A stretch of 64,000 bases of DNA, from assembly GCA_030653365.1 (NCBI GenBank), contig JAURZL010000017.1, positions 51,566-115,565 of the forward strand, given 5' to 3'. The notes beneath the pieces were generated by a model. That model was not told where the DNA came from and searched no databases. It worked only from the letters and a program-made list of their open reading frames with translations. Of this stretch, positions 20,707-27,856 are shown piece by piece. How positions within the stretch are numbered: the stretch's first letter is position 1; each line of letters opens with the position of its first letter. A program made the translations under genes and the position numbers. This DNA comes from Anaerolineaceae bacterium (GTDB taxonomy: Bacteria > Chloroflexota > Anaerolineae > Anaerolineales > Anaerolineaceae).

Positions 20707-20738
20707 AATGTATTAATATATGAATATAAATATACATT
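20707..20738. promoter_or_regulatory. Imperfect AT-rich palindrome upstream of the SUOX-like operon
   Basis: Arms AATGTATTAATATAT and ATATAAATATACATT match at 12 of 15 positions (20707-20738). It lies 12 to 43 bases upstream of the start, just before the SD, in the place of a promoter/operator. The outer AATGTAT/ATACATT is similar in feel to the ATGTACAT site before the molbindin gene, but not identical. Confidence 0.4.
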
Positions 20739-20809
20739 GAGTCTATTGATTATTGGTTGATTGTCAAGGGAATCGGGAAATATTTCACGAACTGTTGTAA
20801 GATGAAAGA

Positions 20810-21403
20810 ATGAAGAAATCATATTGGCATTTATGGAAGAAATATCTTGCTCATAAGTATGGACTGGAATTATCAGATGAGATTCTTTTTGAAACTGAGA
20901 ATACTTACCTTCTATTAATAAAAAATGACACTTGGAAAGATAATCCTAATAAAAATCGTTTGATTAACATGATTTTTCCAATCCTAGCAGTCTACCTGGT
21001 AATGATAAACAATCACCTTACACAGGAAAATGCACTTGCGGATGTCGAAGTCCTTATGCGTGAGACATTTTTCAGCACTCAATTATCCGGCATTCGATTT
21101 CTAAATCGAATACTGGCCAATCCATTCCCGATGATCAAACCCGCATTGCGATTAATGATGCGATTCAGTGATTCACCAACAGGTCAGGAAATTATGCAGG
21201 ACGACAAAAATTGTTTTGCCATTCATGTATATCAATGTTTCATCCACGATACTTTGAAAAAATTGAATGCCCCGGAACTAACCCCTGTTTTTTGTGCTAC
21301 CGATGACTGGTTATCGGAAGCGATGCCAAAAATCCAATGGCAACGCTCGCAGACTCTTGGTAGAGGTGGAGAGATGTGCGATTTTTGCTGGTGCAGGAAG
21401 TAA
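20810..21403 (+). CDS. L-2-amino-thiazoline-4-carboxylic acid hydrolase family protein
   Basis: 197 residues. The C-terminal motif LGRGGEMCDFCWCR matches the family signature (xLxxGxxxCDFRF) with its conserved Cys-Asp pair; the helical N-terminal part (YLVMINNHLTQENALADVEVLM) also fits. In Pseudomonas the family enzyme opens the thiazoline ring on the way to cysteine, but most members are untested, so the substrate is uncertain. A TAAGAT hexamer 6 bases before the ATG and the lack of an SD suggest a leaderless message, with weak support. Confidence 0.75.
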   Translation: MKKSYWHLWKKYLAHKYGLELSDEILFETENTYLLLIKNDTWKDNPNKNRLINMIFPILAVYLVMINNHLTQENALADVEVLMRETFFSTQLSGIRFLNRILANPFPMIKPALRLMMRFSDSPTGQEIMQDDKNCFAIHVYQCFIHDTLKKLNAPELTPVFCATDDWLSEAMPKIQWQRSQTLGRGGEMCDFCWCRK

Positions 21404-21492
21404 ATCTTTCCTGGATATTCTTCACATATCCGGTTCTGCTTATTGACTATCTCTCTCCATAATGCAATAATCAAAATCAGGAGGGATCACTG

Positions 21493-22092
21493 ATGAATAA
21501 TTCTGATAAAAATTTTATTCCATTCAAAACGTTTGTTGTGATTGGCATTCTTTTTATCGTGAGCTTAAATTTTCTAGCTGGTACCGGTAGATTCCATCCC
21601 GACATACCGGTTGGATTAGTCATTTTCAACACATTATTCCTGGCGATTCCACTGCTTATTTTTAACGGGATACTGTTGGTAGTCGTTTCTTCTGTGAACA
21701 AGAAAGAAAAATTACGGAAAATTTCCAGCGGTGCTTCCCGGTTAATCTATTTAGCGCCGCGTATTGCCGGTATTGTTAACATTCTTTTTCTGGCATCCTT
21801 TGTTTTGTTTGTTTTTTTGGATGATCGTAATATTTGGGGTGGAAAGACTGGGTTTTATATCAGGGAAATCCCCCAATTGGTATTAGGAATACTGATGATT
21901 CCTGCCTGGCGTTGGCCTCTGGTAGGTTTCATAACTTTTGGTATCGCCGGTGTCTATTATGCTCGTATGGCATTTATGACTCCTATCGCTATGATTCCAG
22001 CCTTTCTGATGTTGAGTGCACCACTTTTTCTGATTTCGGTTTTATTTTTTATCGATTGGAAATTAAGGATGGTCATAGAAAAACTTGATTGA
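21493..22092 (+). CDS. Five-helix membrane protein, paralogue 1 (DUF7670-like)
   Basis: 199 residues with about five hydrophobic segments and the motif APRIAGIVNILFLASFVLFVF, followed by PQLVLGILMIPAWRWPLVGFITFGIAGVYYAR. AGGAGGG lies 7 bases before the ATG. The next gene encodes a clear paralogue with the same order of motifs, so the pair arose by tandem duplication. The naming as DUF7670-like is from memory of the PRIxxIL...W.xP.xGFxxF pattern and is not certain. Function unknown. Confidence 0.75.
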   Translation: MNNSDKNFIPFKTFVVIGILFIVSLNFLAGTGRFHPDIPVGLVIFNTLFLAIPLLIFNGILLVVVSSVNKKEKLRKISSGASRLIYLAPRIAGIVNILFLASFVLFVFLDDRNIWGGKTGFYIREIPQLVLGILMIPAWRWPLVGFITFGIAGVYYARMAFMTPIAMIPAFLMLSAPLFLISVLFFIDWKLRMVIEKLD

Positions 22093-22134
22093 CTTTTAAG
22101 TAAATTCGCTCAATAATTGATTCAGGAGGGTAGA

Positions 22135-22731
22135 ATGATGGAGACAAAAAAAACGAAAACGATGATCTGGATTACTATGGTAGTACTTGCTATCCTTTTT
22201 ATTGTGACGGTAATTCTGGTTGGGTATGAACATATTATCAGCCCCGAAGAACCAATTGGCATGAAACTCGCTAATTTGTTATTAATTTCTATTCCTCTTA
22301 TTCTTCTCTATAGTTCAATTGGATTGGTATTAACCGCCATGCGACAGAAAGAAGTGAATGGGAAAATCAACCCAGGACTCTCAAATTTTCTGTATTACAC
22401 ACCTAGAATTGCTGGAATTTTGATGATTATCTTCGTGTCTCTATTTGCCATGGATGTATTCACAGAAGGTGGAAATTTCTGGGAACAATTACTCGGATTT
22501 GTGATCCATGCCGCCCCTTCGATTATCCTTGCGATCCTGATGTTTTTCGCCTGGCGTAAACCGGTCATCGGTTTTATCATCTTTGGACTGGCTGCTGTCT
22601 TTTTCTTACGCTTCGTGTTCGATGCCGATTTTGGACCGAGTAATTTCATAATGTTTGTGGCACCGATGGCGTTGATCTCAGGATTGTTCTGGATCAATTG
22701 GAAGTGGAAGGATTTTAGTTTAAAGTCTTGA
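22135..22731 (+). CDS. Five-helix membrane protein, paralogue 2 (DUF7670-like)
   Basis: 198 residues from ATG 22135 (AGGAGGG 4 bases upstream; a second ATG follows directly at 22138). Motifs parallel the upstream paralogue: TPRIAGILMIIFVSLFAMDVF, then APSIILAILMFFAWRKPVIGFIIFGLAAVFF. It is separated from it by 42 bases and is probably co-transcribed. The last codons run into heptamer repeats (22724-22744), so its C-terminus may have been altered by repeat growth. Function unknown. Confidence 0.75.
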   Translation: MMETKKTKTMIWITMVVLAILFIVTVILVGYEHIISPEEPIGMKLANLLLISIPLILLYSSIGLVLTAMRQKEVNGKINPGLSNFLYYTPRIAGILMIIFVSLFAMDVFTEGGNFWEQLLGFVIHAAPSIILAILMFFAWRKPVIGFIIFGLAAVFFLRFVFDADFGPSNFIMFVAPMALISGLFWINWKWKDFSLKS

Positions 22732-22744
22732 GTTGACAGTTGAA
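22724..22744. repeat. Three 7-base tandem repeats at the end of paralogue 2
   Basis: AGTCTTG, AGTTGAC and AGTTGAA in register, overlapping the stop codon of the upstream gene. Same heptamer style as the arrays at 24.2-24.3 kb. Confidence 0.5.
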
Positions 22745-23079
22745 AATGACTCAGTCCGGTGGTACTTGATCTCCGGTGCATTGCACTTGGGGATGAACCA
22801 GCTAACATTTTTTTCTGGAAAATCTCAATGTGAATCTCGGTGGCAGAAGTGCATCGGAGAGTTCGCCTGCTTTGGCGAACTGCACCTTGTATACAATACA
22901 GTTACAGATTGGAAAAATCTTAGATAATTGAAGTAATCCGGTCAGTCCTGGACAGCAGGGGAAGGGGGAGGTTATTGCGCCTTGTAATTTTTTTTGCTTG
23001 CTTGCGGTGTATCGCACCATTCATCAATCCGGGGGAGGTCACGGACCATCCCCCTACAAGATTCATACTTAAAAAGTGA
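22732..23079. other. Repeat-rich intergenic region
   Basis: About 350 bases with no credible gene. It holds the end of the heptamer repeats, a hairpin with an 8-bp stem AGTTCGCC/GGCGAACT (22860-22867 with 22874-22881) and the 57-base repeat at 23005-23061. A GTGC/GCAC pair extends the hairpin. Confidence 0.6.
23005..23061. repeat. 57-base structured repeat, copy A
   Basis: Contains a small hairpin GGTG-TATC-GCACC and a larger one GGGGGAGGTC...GGACCATCCCCC (one-base bulge). A second copy with roughly 80 percent identity lies at 24129-24185 in the same orientation. Confidence 0.7.
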
Positions 23080-23532
23080 TCACTTACTTGATTTTGGCAT
23101 TTGTTCCCGAACCCAAGACAGAGCATCACCAGGTGTACCTATCCTCAAACCACTGCGAAAGGATACTTCAGGATCATTTAAAAAATGTTTGGTATTTAAA
23201 GTGACCAGAAAATCGACATTAGCTTTGGAGGCCGAAACAAGAATTGGTACATCAACTCCGTGATTGATCCAGTTTATGTGTTCACTTACCTCATCCTTGG
23301 ATGGATCATTGTAAATAATCACATTTGATTCTCGGATCATTTCTCGCGCTCCATTAAGAATTCTTGGGATTTTTCTGGCGATGTTGCGTTCTACCTCAAT
23401 TATCACTTGCTCTGAAACTAAAATTTTTAATTTTCTGTCTTCTGCTAATAAATGGAGAGCTCGTGCTGCTCCTTTATCAGAGATAATTCCTGCGAATAAC
23501 GCACTGCTGTCAAAAAACAAATTAATCGGCAG
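23080..23532 (-). CDS. PIN-domain ribonuclease toxin (VapC-like)
   Basis: 150 residues from ATG 23532. PIN hallmarks: an N-terminal strand with the first acidic residue (NLFFDSSALFAG), a central EQVIIEVERN helix with a conserved Glu, and an acidic residue followed by VDFLVTLNTKHFL, the usual DxxLxT.d..F region (here NVDFLVTLN). The family cuts RNA with a metal site. Its start lies within the last codons of the AbrB-type gene (11-base overlap), the normal antitoxin-toxin arrangement with coupled translation. Confidence 0.82.
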   Translation of the reverse strand: MPINLFFDSSALFAGIISDKGAARALHLLAEDRKLKILVSEQVIIEVERNIARKIPRILNGAREMIRESNVIIYNDPSKDEVSEHINWINHGVDVPILVSASKANVDFLVTLNTKHFLNDPEVSFRSGLRIGTPGDALSWVREQMPKSSK

Positions 23533-23797
23533 CATAATGATCCTTATAATAGCGCTCACGTTCTTCATCCAATGAGTTCAATAAATCATCCAACGAAATA
23601 TTTTCTTCCTGTACTATTTCAGCAATCTGACGGCCTAACCGATTGACCTGTGAGATCCGCGGTGTCAGCATAAACGCACCATCTCCCAAGTCAATCAAAG
23701 TGAGAATGTCTCCTTCATTCAAGCCATACTTGTTTCTAATTTCCATCGGAACCGTAAGGCTACCTTTTTTTCGTATTTGAATAGTATTTGTTGTCAT
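23522..23797 (-). CDS. AbrB/SpoVT-type antitoxin
   Basis: 91 residues from ATG 23797, with AGGAG 9 bases upstream; the longer frame to 23878 has no SD and a low-complexity Lys/Arg/Asn start. The swapped-hairpin DNA-binding motif IQIRKKGSLTVPMEIRNKYGLNEGDILTLID is at 6-38; the C-terminal half is an acidic helix that would occupy the toxin. It presumably binds and represses its own promoter region, although no clear operator was picked out. Confidence 0.85.
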   Translation of the reverse strand: MTTNTIQIRKKGSLTVPMEIRNKYGLNEGDILTLIDLGDGAFMLTPRISQVNRLGRQIAEIVQEENISLDDLLNSLDEERERYYKDHYAAD

Positions 23798-24060
23798 TCT
23801 GATATTCTCCTTTTCTGTTTTTCTGTTATTCCGTTTTTCTTTTTTTCTGATTATAATGGATTTCATTCGAATTATCAAGATTTTTCATTTGAGAATTCTG
23901 ACCCTCAAAAATGAAAATCAAATCCATGGTGACAATTTTCGGAAAGAATGAATTCGATTAAGAAACATCACTGAACCCTTTTTCAACAGGTTTAGCTCCT
24001 GACAGACTGTGGTTTCAATCACAGGGCAGCATTCACAATGAACCTTTCCTGGATTGAATT

Positions 24061-24113
24061 AACCATGGATTGAAATCCATGGTTACTCATTTTCAAACCG
24101 GATGAATCCGGTT
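24061..24113. repeat. Double palindrome of the GA-loop family
   Basis: AACCATGGATT-GA-AATCCATGGTT (24061-24082) and AACCGGAT-GA-ATCCGGTT (24096-24113). Same arrangement and spacing as the pair around the IS200-like gene, with compensating base changes in the stems. Confidence 0.75.
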
Positions 24114-24128
24114 GGTTTTACCTACATC

Positions 24129-24185
24129 CGGTGCCATGCGCCAATCATTAACCCGGGGGAGGTCGCGGGTCATCCCCCTACGAGA
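24129..24185. repeat. 57-base structured repeat, copy B
   Basis: Homologous to 23005-23061, with GGTG-CCAT-GCGCC and GGGGGAGGTC...GGGTCATCCCCC. The stem bases keep pairing capacity despite several differences from copy A. Confidence 0.7.
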
Positions 24186-24214
24186 ATATCCACAGAAGCG
24201 AATGCACCAAACTG

Positions 24215-24242
24215 CGGTCAGCGGTAAGCAGTCAGCTGTCAG
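24215..24242. repeat. Heptamer array 1 (four units)
   Basis: CGGTCAG, CGGTAAG, CAGTCAG and CTGTCAG in exact 7-base register. Confidence 0.65.
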
Positions 24243-24273
24243 AAAATTTCTCTGCCTGTGCCCCGTAGGGGTA

Positions 24274-24308
24274 TCAACTTTCCACTGTCCACTGTCAACT
24301 CTTAACTT
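24274..24308. repeat. Heptamer array 2 (five units)
   Basis: TCAACTT, TCCACTG, TCCACTG, TCAACTC and TTAACTT in 7-base register; read on the other strand it is the AGTTGAC/CAGTGGA-type heptamer also seen at 22.73 kb. Resembles the short tandemly repeated heptamers known in cyanobacteria. Confidence 0.7.
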
Positions 24309-24403
24309 TTTTTCGCTTTCGCCTTTAGGCTTTAGCCTCTTAGCTAAAACTCCCCATCTGGCCAGTTGACGCCAGAAAATGCATCCGGTAAACTTGTTCT
24401 ATC

Positions 24404-24517
24404 ATGAAAAATCATCATCTCATGGCGTTCTTCTCAGGATCCATCCTGACCGCTGTCAGTGCTTTTTTAGCGCAGGGAGCTGGTTTAGGGGTTTCCTTGT
24501 CGGAGTGCGCCTGTTGA
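24404..24517 (+). CDS. Short ORF before the ABC-F gene, candidate leader peptide
   Basis: 37 codons from ATG 24404 to TGA 24515-24517. The peptide has one hydrophobic segment (FFSGSILTAVSAFLAQGAGL) and ends SECAC. No SD is seen; TTGACG (24366-24371) with a 17-base spacer and TAAACT (24389-24394) could be a promoter that starts transcription close to the ATG. A terminator follows 23 bases after the stop, and the ABC-F gene comes 100 bases after that. I read it as a regulatory leader ORF. It could equally be a small membrane peptide. If the TGA were read through, the frame continues 28 more codons, including a second hydrophobic stretch, to TAA 24602-24604. Confidence 0.5.
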   Translation: MKNHHLMAFFSGSILTAVSAFLAQGAGLGVSLSECAC

Positions 24518-24540
24518 TTAGATAGCTATACGCAACCAAT

Positions 24541-24576
24541 CAGCCACGGCATACTCCTGCCCGTGGCTGTTTTTTT
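24541..24576 (+). terminator. Intrinsic terminator between short ORF and ABC-F gene (candidate attenuator)
   Basis: 9-bp GC-rich stem CAGCCACGG/CCGTGGCTG (24541-24549 with 24561-24569), 11-base loop, then seven T. Bases 24548-24557 (GGCATACTCC) can pair with 24502-24511 (GGAGTGCGCC) at the end of the short ORF at 9 of 10 positions counting one G-U, an alternative fold that would open the terminator. Confidence 0.85.
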
Positions 24577-24676
24577 CCTGCTTGCATTTCAACCTGGGCA
24601 TTAATGGAAAGTGAATTGATTTTGCTGCAAGCAAGAGCCGAGAATTTAATTTTATGCTATCATACAGGAGTTAATT

Positions 24677-26680
24677 ATGTCTATTTTACAAGCCCAACAA
24701 TTAGGAATATCATACGGAGCCTTTGATCTCTTCAAAGGTATCTCATTAACGGTTGCCAACGATGCGAAGATCGGGTTGATCGGTCCCAACGGGGTGGGAA
24801 AATCCACCATCATGATGATTCTGGCAGGTTTACGAACCCCTACCACCGGTCTGGTGAGCATGGCACGCAACCGCAGCATTGGCTATCTGCGCCAGGAAGC
24901 GGTTGAGGCATTTGGCAGCCGTGAGAACAGTGTTTACACCGAAATGCTGACTGTCTTTGAGCATTTACACCAACGTCAGGCACAATTGCATGATCTCGAA
25001 GTGCAAATGGCGGACGCCAATGGTAATCTGGAAGCCTTATTAGAAGAATATGGCCGCCTGCAGCAAGCTTTTGAACTGGCAGGTGGCTACGATTTTGAAG
25101 TCAGAATTCAACAGACGCTCGAAGGATTGGGGTTGGGTAAAGATGCCTGGCATATGCCACTCAACCACCTCAGTGGTGGGCAGAAAACGCGTGCTTTATT
25201 GGCGCGTCTTCTGCTGGAGAAACCGGATCTGTTGATGCTGGACGAGCCTACCAACCATCTTGATCTGGACGCAGTCGAATGGCTGGAAAACACGCTAATC
25301 AACTGGCCCGGCGCGGTGTTAATTGTCAGCCACGACCGCTTCTTCCTGGACAACGTGGTCAACACAATCTGGGAGATGTCTCCCGCTGGGATTGAAACCT
25401 ACACCGGTACCTACAGCAGCTATCTCTTACAACGTCTGGAACGCTGGGAATATCAGGAACGGGTTTTTAAGGAAGAGAAAGCCCGCTTATTGAAGGATGT
25501 CGATTTTATCCAGAAGAACTGGGTGCGTGCCAGCACCCACGCGCGTGCATTGGGATTACTGAAAAAGGTCTCCAGAGAGTTGGCGATCATTGAACAAAAC
25601 GGTTTGATGTCGTTGCGCAGCGGCAAGAAATGGAGTGAATACGGTCTTCGCGCGGATCGTCCCCTGGATGTGATTGAGGCTATCCGTGGGGTGAATGCCA
25701 TTCATATACCCACCAACCGACCTCCGAAAATTAAGCCAAAATTCCGCCATTTTAATAACAGCGGTAATTATGTGATCCGTGTGCAGGAAGCAGAGATCGG
25801 CTACCCGGGTAACCGCCTGTTCACAGCCCGTGATGTGGAACTCAAACGCGGTGAATGTGCCGTATTGATGGGTCCGAATGGCAGCGGAAAAACCACCTTC
25901 CTGAAAGTACTATTAGGTGATTTGCAGCCTTTAAATGGTGAAGTTTTGCCAGGTGCTGGTTTACAAATTGGCTACTTCGCCCAGGCACAGGAAAAACTGA
26001 AAGGCACGCATACTGTTCTGGAAGAGTTCCAACGTCACAAGGACATGCAGGAAGAACAGGCGCGCTCACATCTGGCTGCTTATCTTTTCCGTGGGGAAGA
26101 TGTGTTCAAACCGATTGATGGTCTTAGCGGTGGTGAACGAGCCCGTTTGGTCATGGCGCTGCTGGCGCTCGAAGGTGCTAATTTCCTGGTATTGGACGAA
26201 CCTACCAACCATCTGGATATTCCAGCCCGTGAAGCGCTGCAGGAAGTATTGGAAGAGTACAGCGGTACCATCCTGCTGGTTTCGCATGACCGTTATCTGA
26301 TTAATCGTCTCGCAACCCGTGTCTGGGAAATCAAAGACAGACAATTGATCACATTCAACGGAAATTACAAGGAATATATCCTGCGTCAGGCAGCGTTGCG
26401 GAATGGTGGCCAGAATGGTACCCGCAAGATTCTGCTCACCCAGGCACCCATGGCACGCGATAACAGCCGGGAAACACGCCAACGCAGCCTTGATCTTGAA
26501 AAACTGGAAGGCCGGATTCGCGAGAAAGAAAAAGAAATTCAGCATCTTTCGCATGAATTACAAAAGACCGGAAAATCAGGTGCATTTGAGAAGATGCATC
26601 AACTCAGTAATCAGCTCGCACACGCAGAAGCCATCATGGAAGAATTGATGCAGGAATGGGAACAGTTGGTTGCTCCATAA
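24677..26680 (+). CDS. ABC-F family ATPase (translation factor or ribosome protection type)
   Basis: 667 residues, soluble, two ABC domains. Domain 1: Walker A GPNGVGKST, signature LSGGQKTRALLARLL, Walker B LLMLDEPTNHLDLDAVEWLE. A linker of about 80 residues with basic helices (the P-site tRNA-interaction motif) follows. Domain 2: Walker A GPNGSGKTT, signature LSGGERARLVMALL, Walker B FLVLDEPTNHLDIPAREAL. A C-terminal coiled coil (about 610-667) is rich in Glu and Lys. ABC-F proteins bind the ribosomal E site to rescue stalled or drug-bound ribosomes. CAGGAG lies 6 bases before the ATG. The upstream short ORF plus terminator would fit attenuation as known for resistance ABC-F genes. Closest by eye to YdiF/Uup-like members. 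Confidence 0.93.
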   Translation: MSILQAQQLGISYGAFDLFKGISLTVANDAKIGLIGPNGVGKSTIMMILAGLRTPTTGLVSMARNRSIGYLRQEAVEAFGSRENSVYTEMLTVFEHLHQRQAQLHDLEVQMADANGNLEALLEEYGRLQQAFELAGGYDFEVRIQQTLEGLGLGKDAWHMPLNHLSGGQKTRALLARLLLEKPDLLMLDEPTNHLDLDAVEWLENTLINWPGAVLIVSHDRFFLDNVVNTIWEMSPAGIETYTGTYSSYLLQRLERWEYQERVFKEEKARLLKDVDFIQKNWVRASTHARALGLLKKVSRELAIIEQNGLMSLRSGKKWSEYGLRADRPLDVIEAIRGVNAIHIPTNRPPKIKPKFRHFNNSGNYVIRVQEAEIGYPGNRLFTARDVELKRGECAVLMGPNGSGKTTFLKVLLGDLQPLNGEVLPGAGLQIGYFAQAQEKLKGTHTVLEEFQRHKDMQEEQARSHLAAYLFRGEDVFKPIDGLSGGERARLVMALLALEGANFLVLDEPTNHLDIPAREALQEVLEEYSGTILLVSHDRYLINRLATRVWEIKDRQLITFNGNYKEYILRQAALRNGGQNGTRKILLTQAPMARDNSRETRQRSLDLEKLEGRIREKEKEIQHLSHELQKTGKSGAFEKMHQLSNQLAHAEAIMEELMQEWEQLVAP

Positions 26681-26725
26681 ACCGCCATTCTTGATCTGAT
26701 TTCAGATTAATACACAAATGATGAG

Positions 26726-26763
26726 AGTCGAATCAACAATTGATTGGTTCGACTTTCTTTTTT
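26726..26763 (+). terminator. Terminator of the ABC-F gene
   Basis: 11-bp stem AGTCGAATCAA/TTGGTTCGACT with one G-U pair (26726-26736 with 26744-26754), followed by TTCTTTTTTTA. Confidence 0.8.
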
Positions 26764-26900
26764 ATCTACTGAGCCAAAACAACCTAGCCATTAGTACAGA
26801 ATTTCACAAGAATTGAACTTTTCAGGAACAATTTTCGTATGTCTAGCGTCAAAAACGAGGATACAGAATATTTTAAAAAGAAAGAAAATAAGGAGCTACC

Positions 26901-27725
26901 ATGAAAACCAATCGATTTAATTCTCAAAAATTACTAGTCATTATGATTGCCTGTGCAATTATTCCATTGTTGATAACTGCCTGTCAACCAACCGCACCTT
27001 CCATTGATGTTGTTGAGGAAACACCCGTTTCGCCAACCGTTCAGGTCTCTGAATCGACCGAACCAATCGAAGAACCTTTATCCATCAACTTCGAATTGTC
27101 AGATCTTGCCCAGGGGAAAACCGTTGAAACTGTAGCTGCTGTTCAACCCAACAAAGAAAGTCCTTATTGGGAAATAATGCCGGAACATCTTTTGGTTACA
27201 CTCGAGGACTATCCGGTTAGCAGTCACTTAATGAAACCACAGATTTTTGTGTATCCGGTGGCAGAATTGTCTGAGTTCAATGCATCAACCGCTCAAATGG
27301 TACTTGATTTGCAGACACTGCTCAATGACCAGCAAGTAAAAGAGAGCATGCCATTCCTGCCGTTGTTCAATGCCGCGCAGGTTATGCATTCTCAGTTAGC
27401 GTTTGTCGATTTCAAAAACGGAAATGGTGTTCGTTTTCTGACACAATTTGATCAGGCACCCATACCGCTTAATAATATGGAATTGATCTACACCTTCCAG
27501 GGATTAACGGATGATGGTAAATATTACATTGCTGCAATCTTTCCGATCAATCATCCGGATTTACCCAACGATAATCAGGTAAGTTCCGATCAGGAATTTG
27601 AGGCGGAGAAATTTGTTGCTGAAATGGCGGAAAGTGTTGAAAAACTTGGGCAATTGCCAGTATCAAGTTTTACACCCGACCTTTCAAAACTGGATACACT
27701 GATCCAATCGATAGAAGTAAAGTAA
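26901..27725 (+). CDS. Lipoprotein of unknown function
   Basis: 274 residues: lipoprotein signal ending LITAC, an acidic/Pro linker to about 65, then a soluble alpha/beta domain with the segments ILVYPV-like (PQIFVYPVAELSEFN), FLPLFNAAQVMHSQLAFVDFKNGNGVRFLTQF and ELIYTFQGLTDDGKYYIAAIFPINHPDLP. AAGGAG lies 5 bases before the ATG. The latter block looks like part of a widespread family of Chloroflexota lipoproteins, but I cannot name it. It is a single gene with a strong terminator. Confidence 0.65.
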   Translation: MKTNRFNSQKLLVIMIACAIIPLLITACQPTAPSIDVVEETPVSPTVQVSESTEPIEEPLSINFELSDLAQGKTVETVAAVQPNKESPYWEIMPEHLLVTLEDYPVSSHLMKPQIFVYPVAELSEFNASTAQMVLDLQTLLNDQQVKESMPFLPLFNAAQVMHSQLAFVDFKNGNGVRFLTQFDQAPIPLNNMELIYTFQGLTDDGKYYIAAIFPINHPDLPNDNQVSSDQEFEAEKFVAEMAESVEKLGQLPVSSFTPDLSKLDTLIQSIEVK

Positions 27726-27745
27726 GCAGAATCAAACAGAATCAA

Positions 27746-27791
27746 ACAGGTTCAATCGAGTTATACAACTCGATTGAACCTGTACTTTTTT
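27746..27791 (+). terminator. Strong terminator
   Basis: Perfect 17-bp stem (27746-27762 with 27767-27783, arm ACAGGTTCAATCGAGTT), 4-base loop, then ACTTTTTTT. Directly preceded by a repeated ACAGAATCAA. Confidence 0.9.
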
Positions 27792-27856
27792 AATATTCAC
27801 AATTAAGGATGAAAAAATTTAGCTTAAGAGGCCTATTCCAGACGGAATTCGAAAGA

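Larger units (their letters stand above)
23798..24403. other. Repeat-dense intergenic region
   Basis: About 600 bases with no credible gene. It holds a small palindrome CTGTG..CACAG near 24010, the double palindrome at 24061-24113, the second 57-base repeat at 24129-24185 and two heptamer arrays. The ORF 24112-24369 across it is just translated repeat. Confidence 0.65.

Noticed and set aside
20696..20809. Molybdenum-cofactor riboswitch before the SUOX-like operon
   Set aside because: The interval is short and AT-rich, with only a simple palindrome; none of the conserved Moco-element stems is present.
22994..23263. ORF containing GRSRTIPL and the similar ORF at 24112-24369
   Set aside because: Their similarity to each other comes only from the shared 57-base nucleotide repeat; neither has an SD or conserved protein sequence.
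23988..24113. Possible CRISPR-like array because of repeated ATTGAAA cores
   Set aside because: Units differ in stem sequence, spacing is irregular, there are no unique equal-length spacers and no cas genes.
26066..26554. 162-residue ORF opposite the ABC-F gene
   Set aside because: Covers the second ABC domain antisense, with no start signals.
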